Positions 1 through 8,088 of a stretch of DNA of 37,049 nucleotides are shown here, in pieces. Below the pieces are notes generated by a model. It was not told where the DNA came from, searched no databases, and saw only the letters and a list, made by a program, of their open reading frames with translations. The translations under genes and the position numbers were made by a program. Source of the DNA: an uncultured Eubacteriales bacterium (lineage in GTDB: Bacteria > Bacillota > Clostridia > Oscillospirales > CAG-272); assembly GCA_934385225.1 (NCBI GenBank), contig CAKRPQ010000010.1:1-37049 (forward strand). Reading direction: 5' to 3'. Position 1 is the first letter of the stretch; each line of letters starts with the position of its first letter.

Positions 1-762
1 GGTCTCGGTGCGCTTTTCGGTGCGCTTCTCGCGATGGCGTCAAAGATTTTTGCCGTAAAGGTTGACGAGAGAGTTCCGAAAATAATCGAAAAGCTCCCGG
101 GCGCAAACTGCGGAGGCTGCGGTTATTCGGGCTGTGCGGCACTTGCCGACGCCATTGTGCGCGGTGACGCAAGACCCGATGCCTGTAACGTCTGCGATAG
201 CGAAACGGCAAAGGAAATTGCCGCCGTTATGGGCGAAGAAATCGCCGAAAAGAAGCGCATGAGAGCGCAGGTCATGTGTTCGGGATACGGCGGCGCGGCT
301 CACAAAAAGTATGTTTACAGCGGTGCAGACGACTGTATTTCCGCGGCTAACCTCGGAGGCGGCGACAAAATGTGTCCGAACGGCTGTATAGGGCTCGGAA
401 CATGCGTCCGTGCCTGTGCCTTCGGCGCAATAGAAGTTAAAGACGGCGCGGCTCGCGTCGATTACACGAAATGCGGCGGGTGCGGAAGCTGCGTCAGTGC
501 CTGTCCGAAGCATATTATCGAGCTTATCCCGTATGACACAAAGTATTTTGTCGGCTGTAAATCGGTCGAAAACGGCAAAAATACGCGTCTGCAATGCGAT
601 GCGGGGTGCATAAGCTGCCGCATTTGCGAAAAGACCTGCGAGGTCGGCGCGATAAAGGTGAACGATTATGTTGCCTCGATAGACTACGACAAATGCACGG
701 CGTGCGGAAAATGCGCCGAAAAATGCCCTCGCAAAATCATAAGACAAACGGGGAATTTCTGA
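1..762 (+). CDS. rnfB: RnfB, ferredoxin-like subunit of the Rnf complex (5' end outside window)
   Basis: Rnf is a membrane complex that couples electron flow between reduced ferredoxin and NAD+ to ion transport; RnfB is its multi-cluster entry subunit. The frame is open from base 1, and the first residues (GLGALFGALLAMASK) look like the end of the N-terminal membrane helix, so the ATG at 34 is internal rather than the start. Next comes the RnfB-specific four-cysteine motif beginning CGGCGYSGC. Four ferredoxin-type cysteine groups follow: CPNGCIGLGTCVRAC, CGGCGSCVSACP, CDAGCISCRICEKTC and CTACGKCAEKCP. RnfB is usually the last gene of rnfCDGEAB, and here it is followed at once by a strong terminator, which fits the end of that operon. 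Confidence 0.93.
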   Translation, partial: GLGALFGALLAMASKIFAVKVDERVPKIIEKLPGANCGGCGYSGCAALADAIVRGDARPDACNVCDSETAKEIAAVMGEEIAEKKRMRAQVMCSGYGGAAHKKYVYSGADDCISAANLGGGDKMCPNGCIGLGTCVRACAFGAIEVKDGAARVDYTKCGGCGSCVSACPKHIIELIPYDTKYFVGCKSVENGKNTRLQCDAGCISCRICEKTCEVGAIKVNDYVASIDYDKCTACGKCAEKCPRKIIRQTGNF

Positions 763-767
763 TTATA

Positions 768-815
768 AAACTTTGCACAAGTCTGTAAAACGGACTTGTG
801 CAAAGTTTCCTTTTA
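768..815 (+). terminator. Rho-independent terminator after rnfB
   Basis: Perfect 16-bp stem (768-783 with 793-808), extended by a G-T and a G-C pair around a five-base loop, then CCTTTTAT. It separates the rnf operon from the next gene. Confidence 0.9.
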
Positions 816-843
816 TATTACATAAATTTTACGAGGTATATCC

Positions 844-2076
844 ATGACTTTTGAAAACATAAAATTCAAATGCATAAAAGGACTCGCAATCGACAACGTT
901 TCCACCAGAACTCTGTCAGAAATAGGATTCCCCGTAGATGCCCCTAAACAACCACCCGATATGCGAAAAAAAATTGATTTCATCAATTTTTTTCATAAAA
1001 CATATGATTCGCCGTTCTCTGTGGTCGGCGAAGTCGAAAAAATATATATTAACAGTCTGATTGAGACCCGAAGCAGAGAAAAAGCATTTTCCTCGGTACT
1101 CGCAATGCTCGGGTCATTAAATGTAAACGAAAAGGAATTGGCTGCCGATCTGCAATCGGGCTGCGTGTATGGGCTTGAGCCGCGAGAGGCCGAAATTTTG
1201 ATCGATGAATTTGTTTTTATCATTGAAAAACTGCTTCCGCGGCAGTTGTCGGATATATACTATTCATTCGATATAGAACCAAATCCCGCATACATCGTAT
1301 TTTTCGATTTTGCCGCGGAAAAGCTCGAAAAAAACACGCATTCGGATATTATGCATTCGGGCAACCGCGATTTTCTGTTTAACGGCATTAAACATCTGTT
1401 CTCATCAGGGGAAACAATGCTCTCGATTTATAAAAGTACCTGCGCGACAAAGAACATGATTAAGGACGCAATAAACGTTATGCCGCATAACGCAGTCAAC
1501 TCGGTTGAACTCACGCTGTTCTCTCTTTCAAAACAATACAGTTATAAAAGAACCTTGTCGAATGACGGAGGCACGTTTTTTGAACTTTACAAAGACGATC
1601 AGAAAATATTCGATATATTTTTTATATCAGAGGACAGACTTGACTGTATCGACAGTTACCCGGAGTATTTGTCCGAGCTTGACGTAAGTAAATACCCTCT
1701 CCTTGTAATCGACCCAGTTGAACTATTTGAAAATTATCCGTCCGATATAATCCGCAAAGCAATAAAAGAACCTGAATACATTGCCAAACACAACTCGGAA
1801 CGAATTAAAAGTTATATATACGAAAAGGCAATAAACTGCCGCTCTCCCGATTACAAAACAGTAGAAAAATCGAAAGTGTGCGGTTGCTTTTCATGCGGCG
1901 CGATTTTTTCGCCAAAGGATATTACCGACTGGTATTTTTGCGATGACGATGGAATTTTTGGGTGTCCGTATTGCCCGAAATGCAACGAAGATACTGTAAT
2001 TACAGACGGTCAGGGGTTCGAAATCAACAGTGATTTCATACGGAAATTGGCTGATTATTACGAAACATACTATTAA
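844..2076 (+). CDS. Unknown protein with a C-terminal zinc-ribbon-like domain
   Basis: I do not recognise the first ~335 of 410 residues; they are mixed alpha/beta with no signal peptide or membrane helix. The C-terminus carries a cysteine-rich module (about residues 345-385: CGCFSCGAIFSPKDITDW, later CPYCPKC, then DTVI). This resembles the small zinc-ribbon of many uncharacterised bacterial proteins (C-F-x-C-x3-F-x-P-x2-I ... C-P-x-C ... D-S-V-I). The start is the ATG at 844 behind a weak GAGG at 833-836. The gene stands alone between two terminators, and its base and codon use is visibly more AT-rich than that of its neighbours, suggesting a recently acquired accessory gene. Zinc binding is inferred from the cysteine spacing only. 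Confidence 0.75.
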   Translation: MTFENIKFKCIKGLAIDNVSTRTLSEIGFPVDAPKQPPDMRKKIDFINFFHKTYDSPFSVVGEVEKIYINSLIETRSREKAFSSVLAMLGSLNVNEKELAADLQSGCVYGLEPREAEILIDEFVFIIEKLLPRQLSDIYYSFDIEPNPAYIVFFDFAAEKLEKNTHSDIMHSGNRDFLFNGIKHLFSSGETMLSIYKSTCATKNMIKDAINVMPHNAVNSVELTLFSLSKQYSYKRTLSNDGGTFFELYKDDQKIFDIFFISEDRLDCIDSYPEYLSELDVSKYPLLVIDPVELFENYPSDIIRKAIKEPEYIAKHNSERIKSYIYEKAINCRSPDYKTVEKSKVCGCFSCGAIFSPKDITDWYFCDDDGIFGCPYCPKCNEDTVITDGQGFEINSDFIRKLADYYETYY

Positions 2077-2121
2077 CTGTATATGAATACACGATAAAAC
2101 ATTTATTTGTTTTAGTCCTGC

Positions 2122-2159
2122 AAAAGCGGCAGAAAGATCAATCTTTCCGCCGCCTTTTT
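2122..2159 (+). terminator. Terminator of the zinc-ribbon gene
   Basis: Inverted repeat with one mismatch and one bulge (AAAAGCGGC-AGAAAGAT against ATCTTTC-CGCCGC-CTTTTT) ending in a T tract. Confidence 0.8.
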
Positions 2160-2187
2160 CATTTACGACAATATTTTCGTTCTCCAC

Positions 2188-2216
2188 TTGATTTTATCGC
2201 TTTTTTGTACTATAAT
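2188..2216 (+). promoter_or_regulatory. Sigma-A promoter of the dCMP deaminase-tsaD operon
   Basis: TTGATT at 2188-2193, a 17-bp spacer and a consensus TATAAT at 2211-2216. Transcription would begin near 2223, after the first upstream ATG (2222), which supports the gene start at 2264. Confidence 0.8.
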
Positions 2217-2263
2217 ATATAATGTATAGTTGTTTATACTGTCCGAAGAAGGAGAACATATCT

Positions 2264-2752
2264 ATGGAAAGAGTTTCGAAGCATAATTATTATCTTGACA
2301 TTGCGCAGACCGTCGCGGAAAGAGGCACCTGCCTGCGCCGTCTGTTCGGCGCGATAATAGTCAAGAACGACGTAATTGTCTCGACGGGCTACAACGGCGC
2401 GCCGAGAGGCAGAAAAAATTGCAGCGACCTCATGTTCTGTATGCGCGACAAGCTCGGCATACCGCGCGGAGAACGCTACGAGCTTTGCCGTTCGGTTCAT
2501 TCCGAGGCAAACGCCATTATCGCCGCACCGAGAGATCAGATGCTCGGTTCTACTCTCTACATGGTATGCGTCGATCCGCAGACGTCGGAGATTATACCGA
2601 ACACCAGCAGCTGCATGATGTGCAAGCGAATGATAATAAATGCGGGCATCTCCACCGTCATAATCCGCGACACAAAGGACGACTATCGCATAATAAATAC
2701 CGTGGACTGGATCTCGGACGATGATTCTCTCGCAGGCAAATTCGGCTATTAA
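2264..2752 (+). CDS. Deoxycytidylate (dCMP) deaminase family protein
   Basis: Converts dCMP to dUMP for thymidylate synthesis; belongs to the zinc cytidine-deaminase fold (ComEB/Dcd type). The 162-residue protein has the HxE signature at H79-S-E81 (HSEANAI), E81 being the proton shuttle, and the second zinc half at C117-x2-C120 (SSCMMC, with Ser in place of the usual Pro before the first Cys). The start at 2264 is chosen because AAGGAG (2248-2253) lies 10 bases before it; the ATG at 2222 has no ribosome binding site and lies at or before the predicted transcript start. First gene of an operon with the phosphatase, rimI and tsaD. Confidence 0.87.
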   Translation: MERVSKHNYYLDIAQTVAERGTCLRRLFGAIIVKNDVIVSTGYNGAPRGRKNCSDLMFCMRDKLGIPRGERYELCRSVHSEANAIIAAPRDQMLGSTLYMVCVDPQTSEIIPNTSSCMMCKRMIINAGISTVIIRDTKDDYRIINTVDWISDDDSLAGKFGY

Positions 2753-2775
2753 CGTAGCAGAAAGGGGTTTTATAT

Positions 2776-3333
2776 ATGAACTCTACGCTTGAAAAAACTG
2801 AAACAGAAAAAGAAACAGAACAATTAAAAGAAAATAAAAATGCGGGCGAACCTCTGCGCGTCTGCTTTGTATGCACGGGCAACACCTGCCGCTCGCCTAT
2901 GGCGGAGGCACTTCTCAATCAGATGGGCAAAGTTCCCGAAATATGCACGGCGTGCGATCCGAGCGTTTTCAGACGCCGCGAAATACGCGCCACATCTGCG
3001 GGAATATGCGCGTCCTGCGGCACTCCGATCTCGAAGAACGCCGTTCTCGCACTCGAAAAAGCGGGCGTAAAAGTGCTTCCGTGGAACAACTACCCCGCTC
3101 ACACGGCAAAACAGATAGACGAGGCGGATTTTCTGCTCTCCGACATCGTTATCGGCATTTCGTCGTCACACGCAATGGCGCTCGTTTCCGCATTTCCGCA
3201 GTACGCTTCAAAAATAACCTGTATGCCCGAAGACATTCCCGACCCGTTCGGCGGCACGGAAGAAGATTACGTCGCTTGCCTTGCGAAAATAAAAGAATGT
3301 ATCGAAAAAATGTTCTTCGGAAATGAAAAATAA
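2776..3333 (+). CDS. Low-molecular-weight protein phosphatase, possibly an arginine phosphatase (YwlE-like)
   Basis: The LMW-PTP P-loop is C33-TGNTC-R39 followed by SPMAE, and the catalytic acid loop is DIPDPFGG (Asp156). Family knowledge: in Bacillus YwlE a Thr in the P-loop (CTGNTCR) favours phospho-arginine over phospho-tyrosine; the same Thr (T37) is present here. At 185 residues the protein is longer than the usual ~150: it has a Glu/Lys-rich N-terminal extension of ~27 residues and an insertion (about 57-75) containing extra cysteines. Weak ribosome binding site AAAGG before 2776. It begins 23 bases after the deaminase stop and overlaps rimI by 11 bases. Arginine-phosphatase activity is inference from one residue. 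Confidence 0.85.
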   Translation: MNSTLEKTETEKETEQLKENKNAGEPLRVCFVCTGNTCRSPMAEALLNQMGKVPEICTACDPSVFRRREIRATSAGICASCGTPISKNAVLALEKAGVKVLPWNNYPAHTAKQIDEADFLLSDIVIGISSSHAMALVSAFPQYASKITCMPEDIPDPFGGTEEDYVACLAKIKECIEKMFFGNEK

Positions 3334-3781
3334 CGAAAAATTCACCGTTTTACGCGCGGAAAAAGGGCATCTTTCGGGCATCGCAAGGCTTGAAGAGCTT
3401 TGCTTTGCGCACCCATGGACGGAAAAGGGACTTGAAACGCTGACGGGCACTGGCGGCGTCGCTTTTTGCGCTCTCACGGAGGATGGGCAGGTCGTCTCCT
3501 ACGCGGGAATGGTCTTTACCCTTGACGAGGGCGAAATAACGGACATAGCAACGCACCCCGATTTCAGAAGAGCGGGGCTTGCGCGCGCGGTGACGGAGGC
3601 GCTTTTAGGCTTTTGCGCGGAAAAGGGGATTAAAAAAATCTTCCTCGAAGTCAGAGAGTCGAACGCGGGCGCGATAGCACTTTACACATCGCTCGGCTTT
3701 AACGCCGTCGGAAAAAGACCGAACTTTTACAGAATGCCGACGGAAGCGGCAATAATAATGACAAAAGAAATTCAGGAGTAA
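3323..3781 (+). CDS. rimI: RimI-like ribosomal protein S18-alanine N-acetyltransferase (GNAT)
   Basis: GNAT fold: beta strands around GEITDIATHPDFRRAGLARA, where RRAGLA is the acetyl-CoA pyrophosphate loop (Q/R-x2-G-x-G/A), then the C-terminal ESNAGAIALYTSLGF motif typical of RimI. 152 residues, the normal size. The start overlaps the phosphatase stop by 11 bases and tsaD begins one base after its stop, so the three genes are translationally coupled. rimI next to tsaD is a conserved Firmicute arrangement (tsaE-tsaB-rimI-tsaD); tsaE and tsaB are not present in this window. Confidence 0.87.
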   Translation: MKNNEKFTVLRAEKGHLSGIARLEELCFAHPWTEKGLETLTGTGGVAFCALTEDGQVVSYAGMVFTLDEGEITDIATHPDFRRAGLARAVTEALLGFCAEKGIKKIFLEVRESNAGAIALYTSLGFNAVGKRPNFYRMPTEAAIIMTKEIQE

Positions 3782-3782
3782 T

Positions 3783-4787
3783 ATGTATATACTTGGAATC
3801 GAAAGCTCGTGCGACGAAACCTCTGCCGCCGTCGTCGAAATGACCGAAAACGGCAGGCGGATATGCTCGAACATCGTCGCGTCACAGATAGAAGTTCACC
3901 GCCTTTACGGCGGAGTTGTCCCCGAAATCGCGAGCCGCGCGCATATAGAAGCGATTTCGCGCATAACATATCGTGCACTTGATGAAGCGGGAATCGGAAT
4001 CGGTGACATCGGCGCGATTGGCGTTACCGCTTTCCCCGGACTTATCGGCGCACTGCTTGTCGGCGTAAACTTTGCAAAGTCGCTCGCATACGCAAACGGA
4101 ATACCGCTCGTCGCCGTAAACCACGTTCACGGACACATTTCGGCGGCTCTGCTCTCCGATCCCGAACTTGAACCGCCGTTTCTCGGTCTTGTCGTTTCGG
4201 GCGGTCACACGTCGATATACAAAATTACCGACTACACGACCTACGAGGAGATCGGCTCGACGCGCGACGACGCAATAGGAGAGTCGTTCGACAAGGTCGG
4301 ACGGGTTATCGGCATGCCTTACCCGGGCGGTGCGGCGCTCGACAAGCTCGCCTATGCGGGAAACAAAAAGGCAATAGAGCTGCCGTCGCCTGCCATTGTC
4401 GGCGAAAATCTTGATTTCTCGTTCAGCGGCATTAAAACAGCCGCACTCAACTATATAAACAAGGCGGAACAGAAAGGCGAGGAGATAAACCGCGCGGATC
4501 TTGCCGCCTCTTACACCTATACGGCGGTGAAGGCTATCACTAAGAAAATCTCCGCCGCGTTCGATATTACGGGCATGAAAACTCTCGTCATGGCAGGCGG
4601 CGTCGCCGCAAATTCGCATCTGCGCTCGGCTCTTTCGGAGCTTTGCGGGCGGAAAAAGGTCAAATTCGTCTGCCCGCCGAAAAACCTCTGCGGCGATAAT
4701 GCCGCAATGATCGGTGCAGCAACATATTATGAATTTTTGAAAGGCAATTTCGCAGACACTTCGCTCAATGCTTCCGCCTGCGAATGA
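3783..4787 (+). CDS. tsaD: TsaD, tRNA N6-threonylcarbamoyladenosine transferase
   Basis: Transfers the threonylcarbamoyl group to A37 of ANN-decoding tRNAs together with TsaB and TsaE. Diagnostic features: N-terminal GIESSCDETS of the ASKHA fold, the metal-binding NHVHGH (H114, H118), VVSGGHTSIY, and the C-terminal GGVAANSHLR and GDNAAMIG motifs. 334 residues, full length. The ribosome binding site CAGGAG sits just before the ATG, one base after the rimI stop. I see no hairpin terminator directly after it. Confidence 0.96.
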   Translation: MYILGIESSCDETSAAVVEMTENGRRICSNIVASQIEVHRLYGGVVPEIASRAHIEAISRITYRALDEAGIGIGDIGAIGVTAFPGLIGALLVGVNFAKSLAYANGIPLVAVNHVHGHISAALLSDPELEPPFLGLVVSGGHTSIYKITDYTTYEEIGSTRDDAIGESFDKVGRVIGMPYPGGAALDKLAYAGNKKAIELPSPAIVGENLDFSFSGIKTAALNYINKAEQKGEEINRADLAASYTYTAVKAITKKISAAFDITGMKTLVMAGGVAANSHLRSALSELCGRKKVKFVCPPKNLCGDNAAMIGAATYYEFLKGNFADTSLNASACE

Positions 4788-4901
4788 AATTTTTCTGTCG
4801 TTTCCTTATTCGGAACACTCGGATTTTGTCAATAGCTTTTCGTCGATTTTTTGAATTTCGGCAGATTGCACATTTTTAAGATCCGTCTAATATTCCGTGT
4901 G

Positions 4902-5067
4902 TTTTACACAACAGTTTTCCACAGGCTGTTGAAAAAGTGTGTGTAAAACCCGACTTTTCCACTTTCGAACAGAAGTTTTCACCATAAAAAAGCCTAAAAC
5001 ACGGCGTATCTGTGGAAAACTCTGTTGAAACTGTGGAAAACTTTGACCCCGCGGCGTGTGTGGAAAA
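4902..5067. promoter_or_regulatory. Cluster of DnaA-box-like 9-mers upstream of rex-dnaD-dnaI
   Basis: Six exact matches to TTWTNCACA: plus strand at 4902-4910 (TTTTACACA) and 4915-4923 (TTTTCCACA); minus strand at 4940-4948, 5011-5019, 5032-5040 and 5059-5067. An 8/9 match (TTTTCCACT) lies at 4955-4963. No convincing gene covers this stretch between tsaD (4787) and rex (5263); the minus-strand ORFs across it have no ribosome binding site or recognisable protein. Function (DnaA-controlled promoter, DnaA sink, or part of an origin) is inference. Confidence 0.6.
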
Positions 5068-5262
5068 TAGCGGCAAAGAGCGAAAAAACGTTTACCTCGG
5101 CATAAGGTGCGGTATTTTGGCGGAACGTACACTTTGAACAAACGACATGAAGATTCCGTCGCAAAAGGCGAAAATATACGAAAACAGGACGAAAAAACAC
5201 AGTTCCGTTTTTCGAATATTTCGACGCCTGTCAAACAAACGTTTCCCGAAAGGAGTTACAAA

Positions 5263-6057
5263 ATGAATAAAAACGAAGCGGAGCTTCCCGAAGCGTCCCG
5301 CTCGGCGCAAGCGCAGAAAACGAGCGTTTCGCCCGCGGTCATAAAAAGGCTTCCGAGATATTTCAGATACCTGAGGGAGCTTATCCGCGAGGGAAAAATG
5401 AGAATAAGCTCGAGCGAGCTCTCCAAAATGATGAATATAACGGCGTCGCAGATACGCCAGGATCTCAACTGCTTCGGCGGGTTCGGTCAGCAGGGCTACG
5501 GCTACAACGTAAAATATCTGTACGCCAAAATAAGCGACATTCTCGGCGTAAACTGCAATTTCAAGTCCGTCATAATCGGAGCGGGAAACCTCGGCAGAGC
5601 GCTTGTGCGCAACCCGATGTTCACAAAGCGCGGCGTTTCCACCATTGCAATGTTCGACATAGATCCCGCCGTTATCGGCTGCACATTTTCGGGTGTTACC
5701 GTGCGCTCGATGGACACGCTCGAAATATTCTGCGAGGAAAACGGCGTCGACATCGCCGTTTTGACGCTTCCGAAAAACTGCGCCGAAAGCGTAACGAAAA
5801 GGCTTGTTTCCGCGGGAGTTCACGGCATCTGGAACTTCACGGGAATAGAGCTTGACACGTCGGAAAACGTTAAAGTCGTGAATGTACACCTCGGCGACTC
5901 GCTGATGACGCTGTGTTACGAGCTTAACGCCATGAACGCCATCACTATCAGCGATGATGATGACGATGACGAGGGCGATTACGGTATCGCGGACGGCACC
6001 TCGGACAAAGATAAAAACGAACAAGAAACCGATGAAAACGAGAGGATAAAAAGGTGA
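5263..6057 (+). CDS. rex: Rex, NADH/NAD+-sensing transcriptional repressor
   Basis: Rex leaves its operators when NADH is high, derepressing fermentation and NADH-consuming genes. N-terminal winged helix: residues ~25-95 (AVIKRLPRYFRYLREL, then the recognition region SQIRQDLNCFGGFGQQGYGY). Rossmann domain: VIIGAGNLG (106-111). At 264 residues it exceeds the usual ~210, because of an N-terminal 24-residue leader and a strongly acidic C-terminal tail containing seven consecutive Asp residues broken by Glu-Gly. The start is at 5263, since GAAAGGAG (5248-5255) is correctly spaced; the longer frame back to 5107 lacks a ribosome binding site. First gene of a three-gene unit. Confidence 0.94.
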   Translation: MNKNEAELPEASRSAQAQKTSVSPAVIKRLPRYFRYLRELIREGKMRISSSELSKMMNITASQIRQDLNCFGGFGQQGYGYNVKYLYAKISDILGVNCNFKSVIIGAGNLGRALVRNPMFTKRGVSTIAMFDIDPAVIGCTFSGVTVRSMDTLEIFCEENGVDIAVLTLPKNCAESVTKRLVSAGVHGIWNFTGIELDTSENVKVVNVHLGDSLMTLCYELNAMNAITISDDDDDDEGDYGIADGTSDKDKNEQETDENERIKR

Positions 6058-7061
6058 AATTCTCTTTCAAATACGGAAGCACCGTGGCTGTCCTTCCCGC
6101 GTCCGTCTGCGCGCTTGCAGGAGACGCGACAAAATTACAGCTTGAAATTCTGCTCTTTGCGGCGTCGGATACGGCTCTCCTTTCGGACACGGACGCACTC
6201 GCAAAATCGGCGGGTGCTTCGGTGGACGAAGCGCACGAAGCAATTCTTTACTGGGAAAAGGCGGGAGTTCTCGAAAGAGTCGGCACAGAAACAAAAGCAG
6301 AAGAAGAAGAAGAGGAAACGGGCAGGGAAAAACAGATACGCACCGAGCAGGCGGACAAGCCCGCGCGTGTAAAAATTCCCGACGCGCTTCCCGCATACAC
6401 ATCGGAGGAACTCGGAAACATTCTCGAAAGAAGAGAGGAATACAAGCAGCTCGTCGACGACTGCCAGAAGGCGTTCGGGAAAATATTCAATCCCGCCGAG
6501 GTAAATATCGTCATAGGACTTGCCGACTATCTTTCCCTGCCGACCGACTACATACATCTGCTTTTCGCGCATTGCGGGAGCAGAGAACACAAATCCGTGC
6601 GCTCGGCGGAAAAACTCGCGCTTAAACTCTTCGACGAGGGAATCACCGACACAGAGGCGCTTGCCGAATACCTCAAAAAGGCGGAGGAAGTCCGAAAAAT
6701 CGAATCCGACATACGCAGAATATTCGGTCTCGGCGCAAGAGCACTCACAGGTAAGGAGAAAACAATTATCGTAAAATGGGTGTCCGACTACGGCTACGGA
6801 GCAGACATCATCGAACGCGCATACGACGTTACGATAAACAGCACAGGCAAGCCGTCAATCCCGTATGCGGGCGCCGTTATCGACCGCTGGCACGCGGACG
6901 GCATAAAGACGGTAGACGACATAGAAAAGGACGCAGAGGCTCACAAAAAGAAGAAAAAAGAGGAAAATCAAGGCAGCTTTGACACGGACGAATTTTTTGC
7001 AGCGGCACTTAGACGAGGCAGAAAAAAACTACTCGAATCGGGAGGAGACAATGGGGTATAG
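6054..7061 (+). CDS. DnaD-domain replication initiation / primosome protein
   Basis: DnaD/DnaB-type proteins help load the replicative helicase at origins and restart sites in low-GC Gram-positives. The 335-residue protein has an N-terminal winged-helix-like region (1-85), a highly charged Glu/Lys linker (~85-115), and DnaD/DnaB_2-type helical modules: one around 130-220 (YLSLPTDYIHLLFAHC) and one at 225-305 (WVSDYGYGADIIERAYDVTI ... KPSIPYAGAVIDRWH, the usual end motif). The start is GTG at 6054, overlapping the rex stop, with GAGAGG at 6040-6045. Its end overlaps the ATPase gene by 11 bases. Whether it is the orthologue of B. subtilis DnaD or DnaB cannot be settled here. Confidence 0.85.
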   Translation: MKFSFKYGSTVAVLPASVCALAGDATKLQLEILLFAASDTALLSDTDALAKSAGASVDEAHEAILYWEKAGVLERVGTETKAEEEEEETGREKQIRTEQADKPARVKIPDALPAYTSEELGNILERREEYKQLVDDCQKAFGKIFNPAEVNIVIGLADYLSLPTDYIHLLFAHCGSREHKSVRSAEKLALKLFDEGITDTEALAEYLKKAEEVRKIESDIRRIFGLGARALTGKEKTIIVKWVSDYGYGADIIERAYDVTINSTGKPSIPYAGAVIDRWHADGIKTVDDIEKDAEAHKKKKKEENQGSFDTDEFFAAALRRGRKKLLESGGDNGV

Positions 7062-8028
7062 CAGAGAAAATATGAAACGCGTAAAAGAGGCTTTCGCCGA
7101 GAAAAACAGGCGTGCGATTGCCGACGCATACGAAAAACGTGCCGCCGTTCATGCCTCCGTTCCCGAACTTAAAAAGGTGGACGACGCGATACGCGAAATA
7201 GGACTTGAAGCCGTTTATGCCGCGATAAGCGAGAAAAACGGCGCAAAGGAGAAGATCGAAGACCTCAAAAAGAAAAGTCTCGAACTGCAAGAAATGCGAA
7301 AGAGCATACTTGTATCGGCAGGCTACCCCGCCGACTACACGGACATTCACTTTGAGTGCGACAAATGCGGCGACACGGGCTACGTCGGAACAAAAATGTG
7401 CGACTGCATGAAAAAAGCTCTCGTGCTTGCGGGCTACGAAAGTTCGGGAATAGCGGGTCTTATGCGAACGCAGACTTTTGACACCTTTTCGCTCGAATAT
7501 TACCGCGGAAATGCCGAAAATTACAGAGAAATGGAAAATACCTACAACGAAGTTCGCGAATACGCCGAGAATTTTTCGCCTCTTACATCGCCGAATCTTT
7601 TTTTCCTCGGGAACACGGGACTCGGAAAGACACACCTCTCGACGGCGGTTGCAAAAACCGTTATCGACAAGGGTTTTGATGTTCTCTACGTCAGCGCGAT
7701 GGGAATGATCGCGGACTTTGAGTCCGAGCGCTTCGGCGAAACATACTCCGAAACGGCGGCGGAGGGCGTCGGCAGATACTATCAGTGCGAGCTGCTCATA
7801 ATAGACGACGTAGGCACGGAAATTTCGAACCAGTTCACCGTTTCGGCTTTTTATAACGTGATAAACACGCGCCTGATAAAACATCTCCCGACGATAATAA
7901 ATACGAATCTCACGACGGAAGAATTCAGAAAGCGCTACTGGGACAGAATCACAAGCAGAGTCCTCGGCGAATACGTTGCATACCGTTTTGTCGGAAAAGA
8001 TATTCGCGGTCAAAAAATAGATAAATAA
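7051..8028 (+). CDS. DnaI/DnaC-type helicase-loader ATPase
   Basis: AAA+ ATPase that delivers the replicative helicase. Of 325 residues, the N-terminal helical part (1-95) is the likely helicase-binding region. A four-cysteine zinc-type motif follows (C103-x2-C106 ... C117-x-C119). Walker A is GNTGLGKT (187-194), Walker B is LLIIDD (248-253), and the C-terminus contains an arginine-finger-type RITSRVL. The ATG at 7051 is chosen because GGGAGGAG lies directly upstream; a longer frame from 6979 would run far into the DnaD gene. It sits with the DnaD-domain gene downstream of the DnaA-box cluster, forming a helicase-loading module. Confidence 0.92.
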   Translation: MGYSRENMKRVKEAFAEKNRRAIADAYEKRAAVHASVPELKKVDDAIREIGLEAVYAAISEKNGAKEKIEDLKKKSLELQEMRKSILVSAGYPADYTDIHFECDKCGDTGYVGTKMCDCMKKALVLAGYESSGIAGLMRTQTFDTFSLEYYRGNAENYREMENTYNEVREYAENFSPLTSPNLFFLGNTGLGKTHLSTAVAKTVIDKGFDVLYVSAMGMIADFESERFGETYSETAAEGVGRYYQCELLIIDDVGTEISNQFTVSAFYNVINTRLIKHLPTIINTNLTTEEFRKRYWDRITSRVLGEYVAYRFVGKDIRGQKIDK

Positions 8029-8064
8029 AAACAAAAAGGTACGGAAAATCCGTACCTTTTGTTA
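8029..8064. terminator. Bidirectional terminator between dnaI-type gene and rubrerythrin
   Basis: AACAAAAAGGTACGGA / TCCGTACCTTTTGTT stem with a three-base loop; T/A tracts on both sides serve the two convergent genes. Confidence 0.85.
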
Positions 8065-8088
8065 TACATTCAGTTTTCGGCTCTTATA

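Noticed and set aside
4898..4910. TGTGTTTTACACA as a Rex operator for autoregulation
   Set aside because: Half-site spacing and sequence do not fit TTGTTAA-N4-TTAACAA; it is better explained by the overlapping DnaA-box match.
4887..5234. Minus-strand ORFs over the region before rex (115, 68 and 66 residues)
   Set aside because: No ribosome binding site, Phe/Cys-rich composition unlike a protein, and they run through the DnaA-box repeats and the rex leader.
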